From the NCBI RefSeq assembly GCF_000717275.1, contig NZ_JNYV01000002.1:496001-560000 (forward strand): 64,000 bases of DNA. Reading direction: 5' to 3'. The notes beneath the pieces are model-generated. The model saw only the letters and a list, made by a program, of their open reading frames with translations. It was not told where the DNA came from and searched no databases. Of the stretch, positions 7,958 to 16,302 are shown in pieces. The DNA comes from Kitasatospora arboriphila. Its GTDB lineage: Bacteria; Actinomycetota; Actinomycetes; Mycobacteriales; Mycobacteriaceae. A program made the translations under genes and the position numbers. Each line of letters opens with the position of its first letter. Position 1 is the stretch's first letter.

Positions 7958-9139
7958 GTGACGCCGTTGTTCCGGTTGGGAGATCACGGCTCGGCTGTGG
8001 CCGAAATTCGTGGCATTCTCACCGGACAAGGCCTGCTGAACGACGCCCCGTCACCGGCCGGCCGGCTGGTCGATCCGAACGGCTGGGCACAACCGGAAGC
8101 CGTCTTCGACCTCGCAACCGACCACGCGGTCCGGGCGTTCCAACAGCAACGCGGCCTGATCGTCGATGGTGTTGTCGGGCCCGCGACGTTCCGTGCCCTC
8201 CGCGAGGCGTCTTACCGCCTGGGTGCCCGAGTGCTCTCCTACCAGCTCTCCGCACCCATGCACGGGGACGACGTCGCCACTCTGCAGGCCCGCCTGCAGA
8301 ACCTCGGCTACTACACCGGCTTGGTCGACGGGTTCTTCGGTGCGGACACCTACAACGCGCTGTGCAGCTACCAGTCCGAGTTCGGACTCAGTTCGGACGG
8401 CATCTGCGGGCCGGCGACCCTTCGATCGCTCGAACTACTGGGTACACGTGTCACCGGTGGATCTCCGCACGCGATCCGCGAGGAAGAACACGTCCGCCGC
8501 CTCGGCCCCCAGCTGTCCGGCAAACGAATAGTGATCGACCCCGGCTCCGGCGGATCGCACCCCGGTACCGACCCGGCCACGGCAAAGATCGAAGAAGAGA
8601 TCCTGTGGGACCTCGCCCGCAGGCTCGAAGGCAGAATGATCGCCGCCGGCATGGAGACCTTCTTCTCGCGCGCCCAAGGCGAGGACCCCACCGATGAGGA
8701 GCGCGCCGAGACCGCCAACGCGATCGGTGCCGATCTACTTCTCGCGCTACGGTGCGCCCACTACCCGAACGACCGCGCCAGTGGTGTCGCGACGTTCTAT
8801 TTCGGTACGCCACACGGCTCTTCGTCCACCATCGGCCGATCGCTCGCCGGGTTCATCCAGCGTGAGATCGTCGCCCGCACCCATCTGCGCGACTGCCGGT
8901 GGCACGAGCGCACGTGGGACATCATGCGGCGCACACGAATGCCTGCCGTGCAGCTCGACGTCGGCTATATCAGCAACCTCCACGATGCGACCGAGCTGAG
9001 TGACCCGGCGGTACGCGACACCATCGCCGAGGCCATCTTGGTCGCCGTGAAGCGGTTATACCTTCTGGGGCGCGATGATCAGCCGACCGGCACGTACACC
9101 TTCGCCGAATTGCTCGCCTCGGAAGAACTCGCCCGCTGA
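7958..9139 (+). CDS. cwlM: CwlM, regulatory amidase-like protein of peptidoglycan synthesis
   Basis: This 393-residue protein has two N-terminal peptidoglycan-binding-like repeats (about 8-85 with FQQQRGLIVDGVVGPATFRAL, and 98-165 with DGICGPATLRSL), then an Amidase_3 fold (about 185-360). Key residues of active amidases are replaced: the zinc His after IVIDPG is Ser197, the usual S-I-H position reads L-R (Arg265), and the catalytic Glu is Asp334 in VQLDVGYISN. In mycobacteria CwlM is cytoplasmic, is phosphorylated by PknB near its C-terminus and activates MurA; the tail here, PTGTYTFAELL, offers candidate threonines. There is no signal peptide. GTG at 7958 follows AGAAGGGAAGG. The frame stays open upstream without domain content. 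Confidence 0.9.
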   Translation: MTPLFRLGDHGSAVAEIRGILTGQGLLNDAPSPAGRLVDPNGWAQPEAVFDLATDHAVRAFQQQRGLIVDGVVGPATFRALREASYRLGARVLSYQLSAPMHGDDVATLQARLQNLGYYTGLVDGFFGADTYNALCSYQSEFGLSSDGICGPATLRSLELLGTRVTGGSPHAIREEEHVRRLGPQLSGKRIVIDPGSGGSHPGTDPATAKIEEEILWDLARRLEGRMIAAGMETFFSRAQGEDPTDEERAETANAIGADLLLALRCAHYPNDRASGVATFYFGTPHGSSSTIGRSLAGFIQREIVARTHLRDCRWHERTWDIMRRTRMPAVQLDVGYISNLHDATELSDPAVRDTIAEAILVAVKRLYLLGRDDQPTGTYTFAELLASEELAR

Positions 9140-9212
9140 CCACTCGCTGGTGACGCCTCTGGCGGTTGACCGACGATGTCGCTGCGTCGGTTACCAACTC
9201 ACCGCTGACTTG

Positions 9213-9926
9213 CTACTGCTCGGCCCGTCGTCGCAGACCTGCCTTCTGACCGACCGGTACTGCCGTCCGCTCGCGACCCGCAACGTCGATGGCTGCCATC
9301 ACGACAAGTTTCTCGAGCGCACTCTCCACGCCGGCCTTCCAGCCGAGATCATCGTCGAGTTCAAGACGCAGTCGCGGGTACCGGTGATGAGCCGACACCA
9401 CGTCGAACCCTGCCCCTTTGAGGAAGTGCGCGTCGATCATGCAATGTGGGCAGATCGATTCTTGATCGGGTTCCTCCACCGATGTGGTGTGCGCCGACCG
9501 GACGATTCCGAACGACTCGATCGCCCGGACGCCACGCCGGGTGAGATCCCCGACGACGGCGGTGGCCAATTCGTCGGCCGCGCCGTCAAAGCCCGGGTCT
9601 ACCCAGAGCGACGTCAGGATCACTGCGTCAGCCGACACCGGGGAAGTGGGGAACATCAACGAACGCGGCACGCTGCGTGGGGGACCGTAGAAGGCCGCCC
9701 CAACCACTTTGCCGGTATGGGTGTTGATCGCGAGTTGTCCGCACGTGCCCCACTCGAGGAGCATCATCGACACCCAGGCTTCTTTGTCGAACTCGCTGTC
9801 GAACTCTCCGCCGCCTGGATTCGCGGGAATGAGCTCTGGGTCCATTTCCCAGAAGACACACCGACGAGTGTGCGTGGACAGTGACTCGAACCCGTCCATG
9901 GTGAGCGGCGTTATCGTTACCGACAC
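9213..9926 (-). CDS. GNAT-like acetyltransferase, Rv3916c type
   Basis: This 237-residue protein sits where M. tuberculosis has Rv3916c, between cwlM and parB. The middle reads as a GNAT-type fold: a strand LTSLWVDPGFDG followed by ADELATAVVGDLTRRGVRAIESFG, resembling the acetyl-CoA binding region, although the classical Q/RxxGxG/A loop is weak. Four cysteines occur; two form CPHC in a short insertion. GTG at 9926 is chosen because AGGAGG lies 10 bp before it; the ATG at 9950 overlaps that ribosome binding site. The acceptor substrate is unknown. Confidence 0.72.
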   Translation of the reverse strand: MSVTITPLTMDGFESLSTHTRRCVFWEMDPELIPANPGGGEFDSEFDKEAWVSMMLLEWGTCGQLAINTHTGKVVGAAFYGPPRSVPRSLMFPTSPVSADAVILTSLWVDPGFDGAADELATAVVGDLTRRGVRAIESFGIVRSAHTTSVEEPDQESICPHCMIDAHFLKGAGFDVVSAHHRYPRLRLELDDDLGWKAGVESALEKLVVMAAIDVAGRERTAVPVGQKAGLRRRAEQ

Positions 9927-10088
9927 GGCCCCGCCGCCTCCTGAACACACATGATTGGAACGAATTCTGCCCTGAACGCTTTCCAGTTTAAGTGATGATC
10001 GGCGATCGGTTGAGATGAGCCGCCCAGATTCCGAAAGGCTATGTGCAACAGCGTGTTCCGCGTTCTTCGAGCACCCGGCGACGGGGCT

Positions 10089-10103
10089 ACGTCACAGTGA
10101 CGT
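10089..10103. promoter_or_regulatory. 15-bp palindrome downstream of parB
   Basis: ACGTCAC-A-GTGACGT has 7-bp perfect arms around one base. It lies in the 220-bp space between the parB stop (10147) and the GNAT start (9926), about 165 bp upstream of the latter. The half-site order (TCAC then GTGA) is opposite to a CRP site. It could be an operator or part of the parB terminator; the remainder of the 220 bp shows nothing I can name. Confidence 0.35.
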
Positions 10104-10146
10104 TTCACCCCGACACTGGGGTACTCGGAATTTCGCGGCTCAAAAC

Positions 10147-11232
10147 TCATCTTTGCGCGATGATCTCCACGAGTCGTTCGAGGTCGCCGACGGACCCGAA
10201 TTCGACAGTGATCTTGCCTTTGCGCTTGCCCATCGCGACCGTCACCCGCGTATCCAACTTGTCAGACAGGCGCTCGGCAACGTCTTGGAGCCCGGGCATC
10301 TGCATCGGTTTGCGTTTCTGCTGAGCCGGAGCAGCGGGACCATCTCCTCGATTGGCAAGATGCACCGCTTCCTCGGTGGCTCGCACCGACATACCTTCGG
10401 CCACAATTCGTGCGGCGAGTGCTTCCTGTGCGGCTGAATCCGCTTCGAGGGCGAGTAGCGCACGCGCGTGCCCGGCCGACAGAACGCCGGCTGCAACACG
10501 TCGTTGCACGGGAATCGGCAGCCGCAGCAGACGGATCATGTTGGTGACCACAGGCCGCGAACGACCGAGACGAGTTGCCAACTCCTCGTGTGTCACCCCG
10601 AACTCCTCGAGCAGCTGCTGATACGCGGCCGCTTCTTCCAGCGGGTTGAGCTGCACCCGGTGGATGTTCTCCAGGAGCGCGTCGCGCAACATGTCGCCGT
10701 CGGCGGTCTCGCGAACGATCGCGGGGATCGTCTCGAGTCCGGCTTCCTGACTCGCTCGCCAGCGGCGCTCGCCCATGACGAGTTGGTACTCGGCACCGCC
10801 ATCTGGTTCCGTCAGGCGACGTACGACGATGGGCTGCATCAATCCGAATTCGCGGATCGAATGCACCAGTTCGGCGAGCGCTTCTTCGTCGAACGCCGTA
10901 CGCGGCTGCTGCGGGTTCGGCTGAATCAGAGCCGGTGGGATCTCACGGTAGATGGCACCCACCGTGTCATCCACACCACGTGGATCCGTCACGGTCGGGG
11001 GAGTGGGCACCGGAGAGGTGGCGGATTCCGAAGAAGTGGTGGATTCCTTCGCCGGGCCGAACACGGCGTCAGACGCCGCGGAACCCATCCGAGGTCCCTC
11101 GGTGGGCCCGGTCGGGATGAGCGCCGCCAGTCCTCGACCGAGGCCGCCCTTGCGCTGTGGTGCCTTTGGCTTGCCGCCCGCGGTCTTGGCCGGAGATTTC
11201 GAAGGGCCGATGGCCTGATCTGACTCGGTCAC
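10147..11232 (-). CDS. parB: Chromosome partitioning protein ParB
   Basis: This 361-residue ParB binds parS, spreads along DNA and is pulled by ParA. After a Lys/Pro/Gly-rich N-terminal tail (about 1-95) comes the ParB N-domain with [20 protein letters not shown], then the CTPase motif region GERRWRAS and [18 protein letters not shown], a helix-turn-helix with [22 protein letters not shown], and a C-terminal dimerisation domain. The GTG start at 11232 uses the last base of the parA TAG stop, so the two are translationally coupled. The three parS sites lie about 1-1.7 kb upstream inside parA and rsmG. Confidence 0.97.
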   Translation of the reverse strand: MTESDQAIGPSKSPAKTAGGKPKAPQRKGGLGRGLAALIPTGPTEGPRMGSAASDAVFGPAKESTTSSESATSPVPTPPTVTDPRGVDDTVGAIYREIPPALIQPNPQQPRTAFDEEALAELVHSIREFGLMQPIVVRRLTEPDGGAEYQLVMGERRWRASQEAGLETIPAIVRETADGDMLRDALLENIHRVQLNPLEEAAAYQQLLEEFGVTHEELATRLGRSRPVVTNMIRLLRLPIPVQRRVAAGVLSAGHARALLALEADSAAQEALAARIVAEGMSVRATEEAVHLANRGDGPAAPAQQKRKPMQMPGLQDVAERLSDKLDTRVTVAMGKRKGKITVEFGSVGDLERLVEIIAQR

Positions 11233-12200
11233 TACCGGTTCTCCTCTTCTCGATCTGACCGCAACGCCAACTCGCGGCCCGCATCCAAATAGCTCATGGC
11301 TCCACGTGAACCCGGGTCGTACTCGATGATCGTGGTGCCGTATCCCGGCGCCTCAGAGACCTTGACGCTGCGTGGAATGACCGTGTTGAGCACACGGTCG
11401 CCGAAGTGCTCGCGCACGCTCTCGGCGACCTGGTCGGCCAGCTTGGTGCGGCCGTCGTACATCGTCAGCACCACGGTGGACACGTGGAGGTTCGGATTGA
11501 GGTGCGCCTGGACGAGGTTGATGTTCGACAACAACTGGCTCACACCCTCGAGGGCGTAGTACTCACATTGAATCGGGATCATCACTTCCCGCGCCGCGAC
11601 CATCGCGTTGATGGTCAGCAGTCCCAACGATGGCGGGCAATCGATCAGCACGAAGTCGAAGTCGTACCGGTCGAGAGTTTCTTGATCGAGTGCGTTCCGC
11701 AGCCGGTTCTCCCGCGCGACCATCGACACCAGTTCGATCTCGGCGCCAGCCAGATCCAGTGTTGCGGGCACACAGAACAGCCGCTCGTTCGAGGAGCTCT
11801 GGACGATCGTGTCGGCAAAGCTCACTTCACCGATCAGGAGTTCGTACACGGACGGGATCCCCGACCGGTGGTCGACACCGAGGGCTGTACTCGCGTTGCC
11901 CTGAGGGTCGAGGTCGATCACGAGGACGCGGAGCTGATGAACCGCCAGTGCCGCCGCCATGTTCACGGCGGTGGTCGTCTTGCCCACTCCGCCCTTCTGA
12001 TTGGCGATCGTGATGATCCGGGTGTGTTTGGGCCGGGGGAGTGCACCCGAGCCTCCGGGGGTCAATACACGGCTGGCTCGTTCAGCAGCAGCCGCAATAG
12101 GGGTGTCCAGCGGGGACTCCTTGCGGAATGTGGATGTGGTCTCGTACGCGCTGGTTTCACGTGAAACTGTTTCACGTGAAACGTGCGATTCGTTGGACAC
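11232..12200 (-). CDS. parA: Chromosome partitioning ATPase ParA
   Basis: This 322-residue ParA/Soj ATPase carries the deviant Walker A KGGVGKTT within [16 protein letters not shown], Walker [11 protein letters not shown] and the switch region [11 protein letters not shown] at 12200 is chosen because GAAGGAG lies 7 bp upstream; the upstream frame overlaps rsmG and reads non-protein-like sequence. The first residues, V-S-N-E-S-H then [10 protein letters not shown], are encoded by two back-to-back parS sites, so the extreme N-terminus is partly dictated by DNA-site function. It overlaps parB by one base and lies downstream of rsmG on the same strand. Confidence 0.96.
   Translation of the reverse strand: MSNESHVSRETVSRETSAYETTSTFRKESPLDTPIAAAAERASRVLTPGGSGALPRPKHTRIITIANQKGGVGKTTTAVNMAAALAVHQLRVLVIDLDPQGNASTALGVDHRSGIPSVYELLIGEVSFADTIVQSSSNERLFCVPATLDLAGAEIELVSMVARENRLRNALDQETLDRYDFDFVLIDCPPSLGLLTINAMVAAREVMIPIQCEYYALEGVSQLLSNINLVQAHLNPNLHVSTVVLTMYDGRTKLADQVAESVREHFGDRVLNTVIPRSVKVSEAPGYGTTIIEYDPGSRGAMSYLDAGRELALRSDREEENR
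12153..12183. other. parS: Tandem parS centromere sites (two copies) inside parA
   Basis: Two perfect GTTTCACGTGAAAC palindromes occupy 12154-12167 and 12169-12182, separated by one T, so their centres are 15 bp apart. This is the conserved bacterial parS core bound by ParB. Both lie within the 5' coding region of parA and encode VSRET twice. They are about 4.1 kb from the dnaA start on the rpmH side, a usual distance from oriC. Confidence 0.96.
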
Positions 12201-12244
12201 GCTTGGGCTCCTTCGGCTACGCCTGCTGAACATTCTGCGCTCTG

Positions 12245-12949
12245 TCACCGACGACCACCAACCCGCGCGCCAGAGACGACCGTCGTCGGGGTGGGGAGCA
12301 ATCCGGTCCCGCACACTTCGACCCGCAGTCTGGCGAGACCGATGCGGTTCAGGGTGCCTTGGTGGGTGGCGATTTCGTCGGCGGCAGAAGATCCCTTCAC
12401 AGCCAAGAGCCGGCCGCCCGGACGGAGCAGGGGAGTGCACCACTTCCCGAGACGATCGAGCGGGGCCACGGCGCGCGATGTCGCCACATCGGAATCGCCC
12501 ACCACCTTGCGTACCGACTTCTCCTCGGCCCGTCCGCGCACAACCTTCACGTCCAGTTCCAGTGCTTCAACGACCTCGTCGAGAAATGTCGACCGGCGCA
12601 GCAACGGTTCTACGAGGGTCACTCGAAGCGTTGGCTTGGCGATGGCAATAGCGATGCCGGGTAGACCCGCGCCACTGCCAATATCGACCACTGTCTCCCC
12701 ATCGGCGATCAGCTGCGCAACCACAGCGCAGTTCAGAATATGGCGCGCCCAGAGACGGTCGACCTCGCGAGGTCCGATCAGTCCACGTTCAACACCGGCG
12801 TTCGCCAGCATGTCCCAGTAGGCCTCTGCCTTACCCAGTTGGTCGCCGAACACCGTTGCTGCCGCTCGCTGCAACTGCTCGCCGCTCTCGGCAGAAAATT
12901 CTGCGGTCACCCGCGCCTCCGTTTCACGTGAAACAACTTCCTCACACAT
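12245..12949 (-). CDS. rsmG: 16S rRNA (guanine-N7) methyltransferase RsmG (GidB)
   Basis: This 234-residue SAM-dependent methyltransferase modifies G527 (E. coli numbering) of 16S rRNA; loss gives low-level streptomycin resistance. The SAM motif [17 protein letters not shown] is clear, followed by [16 protein letters not shown] and a later [15 protein letters not shown] at 12949 gives [13 protein letters not shown], in which VSRET is encoded by a third parS site. The parA start lies 44 bp downstream. A terminator-like hairpin separates it from jag upstream, so rsmG-parA-parB is probably its own transcription unit. Confidence 0.95.
   Translation of the reverse strand: MCEEVVSRETEARVTAEFSAESGEQLQRAAATVFGDQLGKAEAYWDMLANAGVERGLIGPREVDRLWARHILNCAVVAQLIADGETVVDIGSGAGLPGIAIAIAKPTLRVTLVEPLLRRSTFLDEVVEALELDVKVVRGRAEEKSVRKVVGDSDVATSRAVAPLDRLGKWCTPLLRPGGRLLAVKGSSAADEIATHQGTLNRIGLARLRVEVCGTGLLPTPTTVVSGARVGGRR
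12920..12935. other. parS: Third parS site, inside rsmG
   Basis: A perfect GTTTCACGTGAAAC core lies at 12921-12934, preceded by C and followed by A. It encodes VSRET at residues 6-10 of RsmG. It is 752 bp from the tandem pair in parA. No other perfect core was noticed in the window. Confidence 0.95.
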
Positions 12950-13013
12950 CCTCTCGCGCCACCTACACACCGGCCAAACGACATCGGTGTAATTCGGACT
13001 CGAGAAAGCAGTA

Positions 13014-13039
13014 GGCCCCCGGCGAATCCGCCGGGGGCC
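13014..13039 (-). terminator. Terminator hairpin after jag operon
   Basis: GGCCCCCGGCG (13014-13024) and CGCCGGGGGCC (13029-13039) form an 11-bp perfect stem with loop AATC. Read on the minus strand it starts 18 bp after the jag stop and is followed by TACTGCTTTCT, a weak T-rich tail. It should end the rpmH-to-jag transcript before rsmG. Confidence 0.72.
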
Positions 13040-13056
13040 CACTTTCTAGGTTTCGA

Positions 13057-13671
13057 TCAGGACTTCAGGACAACAACCCGACGATTGGGTTCGGCCCCTT
13101 CGCTCTCGGAGTAAACGCCACTGACAGCGGCAACCGCGTCGTGAACGATCTTGCGCTCGAACGGCGACATCGGATCGAGCGTCTCGCGCTCGCCGGTTTC
13201 CAGCACACGTTCAGCGACTTCACCACCGAGCCGGGCCAGACGCTCCCGGCGATCAGCCCGCCACCGTGCGACATCAAGCATGAGACGGCTCCGGTCGCCC
13301 GTCGTCCGCTGCACCGCCAGGCGAGTCAACTCTTGCAACGCGTCGAGGATCTCACCGTTCTTCCCGACGAGCTTCACCAGATCCGCTCCGCCGTCGATGC
13401 TCACCACTGCACGGTCACCGTCTACGTCCAGATCGATGTCACCATCGAAGTCGAGAACATCGAGCAACTGCTCGAGGTAGTCGCCCGCGATCTCGCCCTC
13501 TTCGACCAAACGCTCTTCGTCGGTCATGTCTGAATCTCTGGTGGAGTCTTCATCGGACACCGAGTCTTCCGACACGGGATCTTCGGACACGGCCTCCTCG
13601 GACACATGGTCCTTGGACGTCGGCTGATCGACCAGATCGTCGACAGCAACGTCCTTCGTCTCTGCACTCAT
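13057..13671 (-). CDS. jag: Jag/KhpB-like R3H-domain RNA-binding protein
   Basis: This 204-residue protein has an acidic, Ser/Asp/Glu-rich N-terminal tail (about 1-58) and then a KH-like domain with LVKLVGKNGEILDALQELTRLAVQ and an R3H domain with MSPFERKIVHDAV. Family members bind RNA and are phosphorylated or controlled in the cell-division and cell-wall network. ATG at 13671 follows GAGGG. The long acidic tail with repeated S-E-D-P-V-S-E-D wording is notable. It is the last gene of the rpmH-rnpA-yidD-yidC-jag operon. Confidence 0.9.
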   Translation of the reverse strand: MSAETKDVAVDDLVDQPTSKDHVSEEAVSEDPVSEDSVSDEDSTRDSDMTDEERLVEEGEIAGDYLEQLLDVLDFDGDIDLDVDGDRAVVSIDGGADLVKLVGKNGEILDALQELTRLAVQRTTGDRSRLMLDVARWRADRRERLARLGGEVAERVLETGERETLDPMSPFERKIVHDAVAAVSGVYSESEGAEPNRRVVVLKS

Positions 13672-13718
13672 CGAACTACCCTCGCTTTGCACTCTTTCGG
13701 GAACCGACCGCTCATGGG

Positions 13719-14951
13719 TCAGCGCCTCTTTTTACGACGTTGTTGGTTGCCACCGCGTTGACCGCCAGGCCCGGAGGCCGGCCGTCCGGACGCCGGCTTC
13801 TTTGCACCGTTTGATCCAGGGGAGCCGCCGGCCTTCGGAGTACCGCCCTTGGGTGAACCGCTCTTGGTCTTGTCCGCACCCGAAGCGGTCGCACCGTTGG
13901 ACGAGGTCTTCGACAGGTCCACCTCGTCGTCGGTTGACGCGTCCTTCGACATGTTCACGGCTGCGTCTTTATCGCCTGCGGCGTCGGTCTTCGACTTGCC
14001 TGCCGGCTTCGCACCGGGCTTCGGCTTGGACGACACTGCCGGCTTCGCACCGGGCTTGGGTGCATAGTTCGACCGCTTCTCGAGCTTGGCAGCCTTTTCG
14101 GCTTCCTCTTCCTTCTCGATGTTGCCGAACACAACGTGCTGCTGAACGTAGGTCCACAAGTTGTTCGACACCCAGTACAGAAGGATGGCGACCGGGAAGA
14201 ATGCGCCCGACACCAGGATGCCCAGTGGGAAGACGTAGAGCGCGAGATTGTTCATGATGCGCGTCTGTGGATTCTCCATCGCCGCCGCACTCTGTCGGGC
14301 GACGGACGCACGAGAGTTCATGTGCGTCGCAATAGAGGAGATGATCACCAGAGGGATCACCAAGATGATGATGTTCAGACGCGTGAAGTCGATGGAACCG
14401 TCAGCGCTGAACGCCACCCATTCCGAGGTGGGCTGAATGATGTACGACGAGAGCGGCACACCGAACAACCGCGCATCGAGGAAGTTCTGAACCTGGTCGA
14501 CGTTGAAGATGTAGTTGCCGTACGACCGTGTCTCCTCGGCCGTCATGCCCAGCTGGCCGAAGCCCGTGCCCATCCGGTTGAACGAACGCAGCACGTGGAA
14601 CAGACCGATGAACACCGGGATCTGTGCCAGCATCGGCAGACATCCGAGCAGGGGATTGAACCCGTGCTCCTTCTGGAGCTTCTGCATCTCCTCGGTCATC
14701 TTGACCCGGTCTTTGCCGTACTTCTTGCGGATCGCCTGCATCTGCGGCTGGATCTCTTGCATCTTCCGCGTGGTGCGGATCTGCTTCACAAACGGCTTGT
14801 ACAGGATCGCGCGCAAGGTGAAGACAAGGAAGACAACCGACAGGGCCCAGGCGATGCCGGAGCCGCCGGGGGAGTCGGGGAGAACATGGCTGAACAGCCA
14901 GTACCACACCCACATGATCGCCGAGACCGGCCAATAGATGAAATCGAGCAC
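13719..14951 (-). CDS. yidC: Membrane protein insertase YidC
   Basis: This 410-residue YidC/Oxa1-type insertase folds and inserts membrane proteins, alone or with SecYEG. It starts with a membrane segment [19 protein letters not shown], followed by the [11 protein letters not shown] helix with an Arg, the cytoplasmic [16 protein letters not shown] hairpin and [17 protein letters not shown]; five membrane segments are visible. The last 130 residues or so are a Lys/Gly/Pro/Ser-rich tail ending in RRKKRR, suited to ribosome contact. GTG at 14951 lies 4 bp after the yidD stop. Confidence 0.96.
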   Translation of the reverse strand: MLDFIYWPVSAIMWVWYWLFSHVLPDSPGGSGIAWALSVVFLVFTLRAILYKPFVKQIRTTRKMQEIQPQMQAIRKKYGKDRVKMTEEMQKLQKEHGFNPLLGCLPMLAQIPVFIGLFHVLRSFNRMGTGFGQLGMTAEETRSYGNYIFNVDQVQNFLDARLFGVPLSSYIIQPTSEWVAFSADGSIDFTRLNIIILVIPLVIISSIATHMNSRASVARQSAAAMENPQTRIMNNLALYVFPLGILVSGAFFPVAILLYWVSNNLWTYVQQHVVFGNIEKEEEAEKAAKLEKRSNYAPKPGAKPAVSSKPKPGAKPAGKSKTDAAGDKDAAVNMSKDASTDDEVDLSKTSSNGATASGADKTKSGSPKGGTPKAGGSPGSNGAKKPASGRPASGPGGQRGGNQQRRKKRR

Positions 14952-14955
14952 GTCG

Positions 14956-15315
14956 TCAGTTCCTCACTGTTACAGCAGATTCCGGCTCACAGGCCGAGGG
15001 TTCATCAGGCTTGGGTTCCGTCGGCGACGACATGTGGCCGCGCCGCTCGGGAATCGGGTCGTAACCCGGCTTGTGCCAGGGACCGCATTTGAGCAGCCGG
15101 ACCACCGACAGCCAACCGCCATACAGCACCCCGTATTCGGTGAGCGCCTCGACCGCATACGTACTGCAGGAGGGCTCGAACCGGCACGTCGGCATGCGCA
15201 TGGGGGAGATCCACGTGCGGTACAGCTCGATCAAGAAGATGACGGCGCGTCGCGGCCAGGTCCGCACGCTCACGCCTGAGCGGACTTCCTGATCGGACGA
15301 CACCGACTGAGACAT
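14956..15315 (-). CDS. yidD: Membrane protein insertion efficiency factor YidD
   Basis: This 119-residue protein carries the YidD/DUF37 signature: [15 protein letters not shown], then [23 protein letters not shown], and [16 protein letters not shown]. It helps YidC-dependent insertion at the inner membrane. ATG at 15315 overlaps the rnpA stop (TGATG). The C-terminal 25 residues are a variable acidic/proline tail. Confidence 0.95.
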   Translation of the reverse strand: MSQSVSSDQEVRSGVSVRTWPRRAVIFLIELYRTWISPMRMPTCRFEPSCSTYAVEALTEYGVLYGGWLSVVRLLKCGPWHKPGYDPIPERRGHMSSPTEPKPDEPSACEPESAVTVRN

Positions 15316-15683
15316 CACACGGTCGATTCGAGACGACGCTCGGCTTTGGCGACGGCCGCCGTGAGCTGTCGTTCCAGGTCCGGTTCGGGGCACGTGGCGC
15401 TACCGGGTAGCGCACGCACGACCACCATCGTGCTCGGATCGCATCGATCCACCAGAGGACGTGCGGCCGCACGAAGCCGCCGGGCAACCGCATGCCGAAC
15501 CACCGAATTGCCCACCGACTTGCCGACGATCAGACCGATCCGTGGACCACCGTGTGTGACGAAGTCTGGAGACTCGGGTACCAACACGTGCGCCACCACA
15601 TCACGCCGACCAACCCGCACCCCATTTTTCAGAGTGCGGGTGAAGTCCGATCGCCGGGTGATCCGGTTAGGTGGGGCCAACAC
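15315..15683 (-). CDS. rnpA: Ribonuclease P protein component
   Basis: This 122-residue basic protein partners the RNase P RNA to process tRNA 5' ends. Family motifs include [15 protein letters not shown] at the N-terminus, [22 protein letters not shown] (the RNR-type motif) and a C-terminal [10 protein letters not shown] helix. The start is GTG at 15683, 42 bp after the rpmH stop. The stop overlaps the yidD ATG by one base. Confidence 0.96.
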   Translation of the reverse strand: MLAPPNRITRRSDFTRTLKNGVRVGRRDVVAHVLVPESPDFVTHGGPRIGLIVGKSVGNSVVRHAVARRLRAAARPLVDRCDPSTMVVVRALPGSATCPEPDLERQLTAAVAKAERRLESTV

Positions 15684-15725
15684 GTGTGTTGCGGCCGGCT
15701 GCGCGGGCTGCGGTACCGTGTCGGC

Positions 15726-15869
15726 TCAGGCCGTCAGGCTCGAGCGTCCCTTGCGACGACGGGTGTTCACGATCGCGCGACCCGCACGGGTACGCATACG
15801 CAACCGGAATCCATGCACGCGTGCACGACGACGGTTGTTCGGCTGAAAGGTCCGCTTGCCCTTGGCCAC
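15726..15869 (-). CDS. rpmH: 50S ribosomal protein L34
   Basis: This 47-residue ribosomal protein begins [20 protein letters not shown] and ends [10 protein letters not shown], the classical L34 sequence and length. The GTG start at 15869 is preceded by CGAGGAG. It is the first gene of the minus-strand operon running to jag and is divergent from dnaA. Confidence 0.98.
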   Translation of the reverse strand: MAKGKRTFQPNNRRRARVHGFRLRMRTRAGRAIVNTRRRKGRSSLTA

Positions 15870-15960
15870 GGTAAAACTCCTCGTGTGACGGGCTCGCGTC
15901 CATGATTGAGCCCAGCTTGTTAATAGGTGGTCTGGTCGCTACCCCGATGCTTCGGCTCCC

Positions 15961-15980
15961 GAACCACTCGTGAGTGGTTC
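15961..15980. promoter_or_regulatory. 20-bp perfect palindrome in rpmH-dnaA region
   Basis: GAACCACTC-GT-GAGTGGTTC has 9-bp perfect arms around two bases. It lies about 91 bp upstream of rpmH and 323 bp upstream of dnaA, outside the DnaA boxes. The symmetry suits a dimeric repressor or activator; it does not match parS or a DnaA box. Confidence 0.5.
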
Positions 15981-16252
15981 ACCTCAGCCGGAATCGACGT
16001 TCGGCGACCGTTCGAGACTACTGACTCGCCAACGGCCGGTCAAACCGCGTCCGTACCACGAAGCGTGCCGCGACCTGCGGTATCGGCGGACGACACGCCT
16101 CGATCGGCCAGATTCTTGCCTTTACCTGCAACATGTGGTGATCAGTTGTGAGCCCCGGCCAATCTCTGTTAACTTCACCCAAGCTATCCACCCGGGGCGG
16201 AATCGCGACAACCCTTTCTGGGGTTCGCTGTGTCTCGCTGTTCCTCCACACC

Positions 16253-16273
16253 TGTGGATAACGGTGTGGACAA
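16253..16273 (-). promoter_or_regulatory. Pair of DnaA boxes upstream of dnaA
   Basis: Read on the minus strand, TTATCCACA (16253-16261) and TTGTCCACA (16265-16273) are perfect matches to the enterobacterial and mycobacterial DnaA box consensus. Their starts are 12 bp apart, placing both on about the same helical face. They end 29 bp before the dnaA start. Confidence 0.88.
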
Positions 16274-16302
16274 TTGGTGACGAACCACAAAGAGGGATGA
16301 CC

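Larger units (their letters stand above)
15870..16302. promoter_or_regulatory. rpmH-dnaA divergent promoter region
   Basis: This 433-bp non-coding stretch separates rpmH from dnaA. On the minus strand a TATTAA -10-like hexamer at 15920-15925 could serve rpmH. A 20-bp palindrome sits at 15961-15980. Toward dnaA there are two DnaA boxes at 16253-16273 and a weaker match CTATCCACC at 16184-16192, suggesting autoregulation of dnaA. The promoter hexamers for dnaA could not be assigned with confidence. Confidence 0.7.

Noticed and set aside
11304..11318. CTCCACGTGAACCC in parA, similar to parS.
   Set aside because: Several mismatches to the parS core; not expected to bind ParB.
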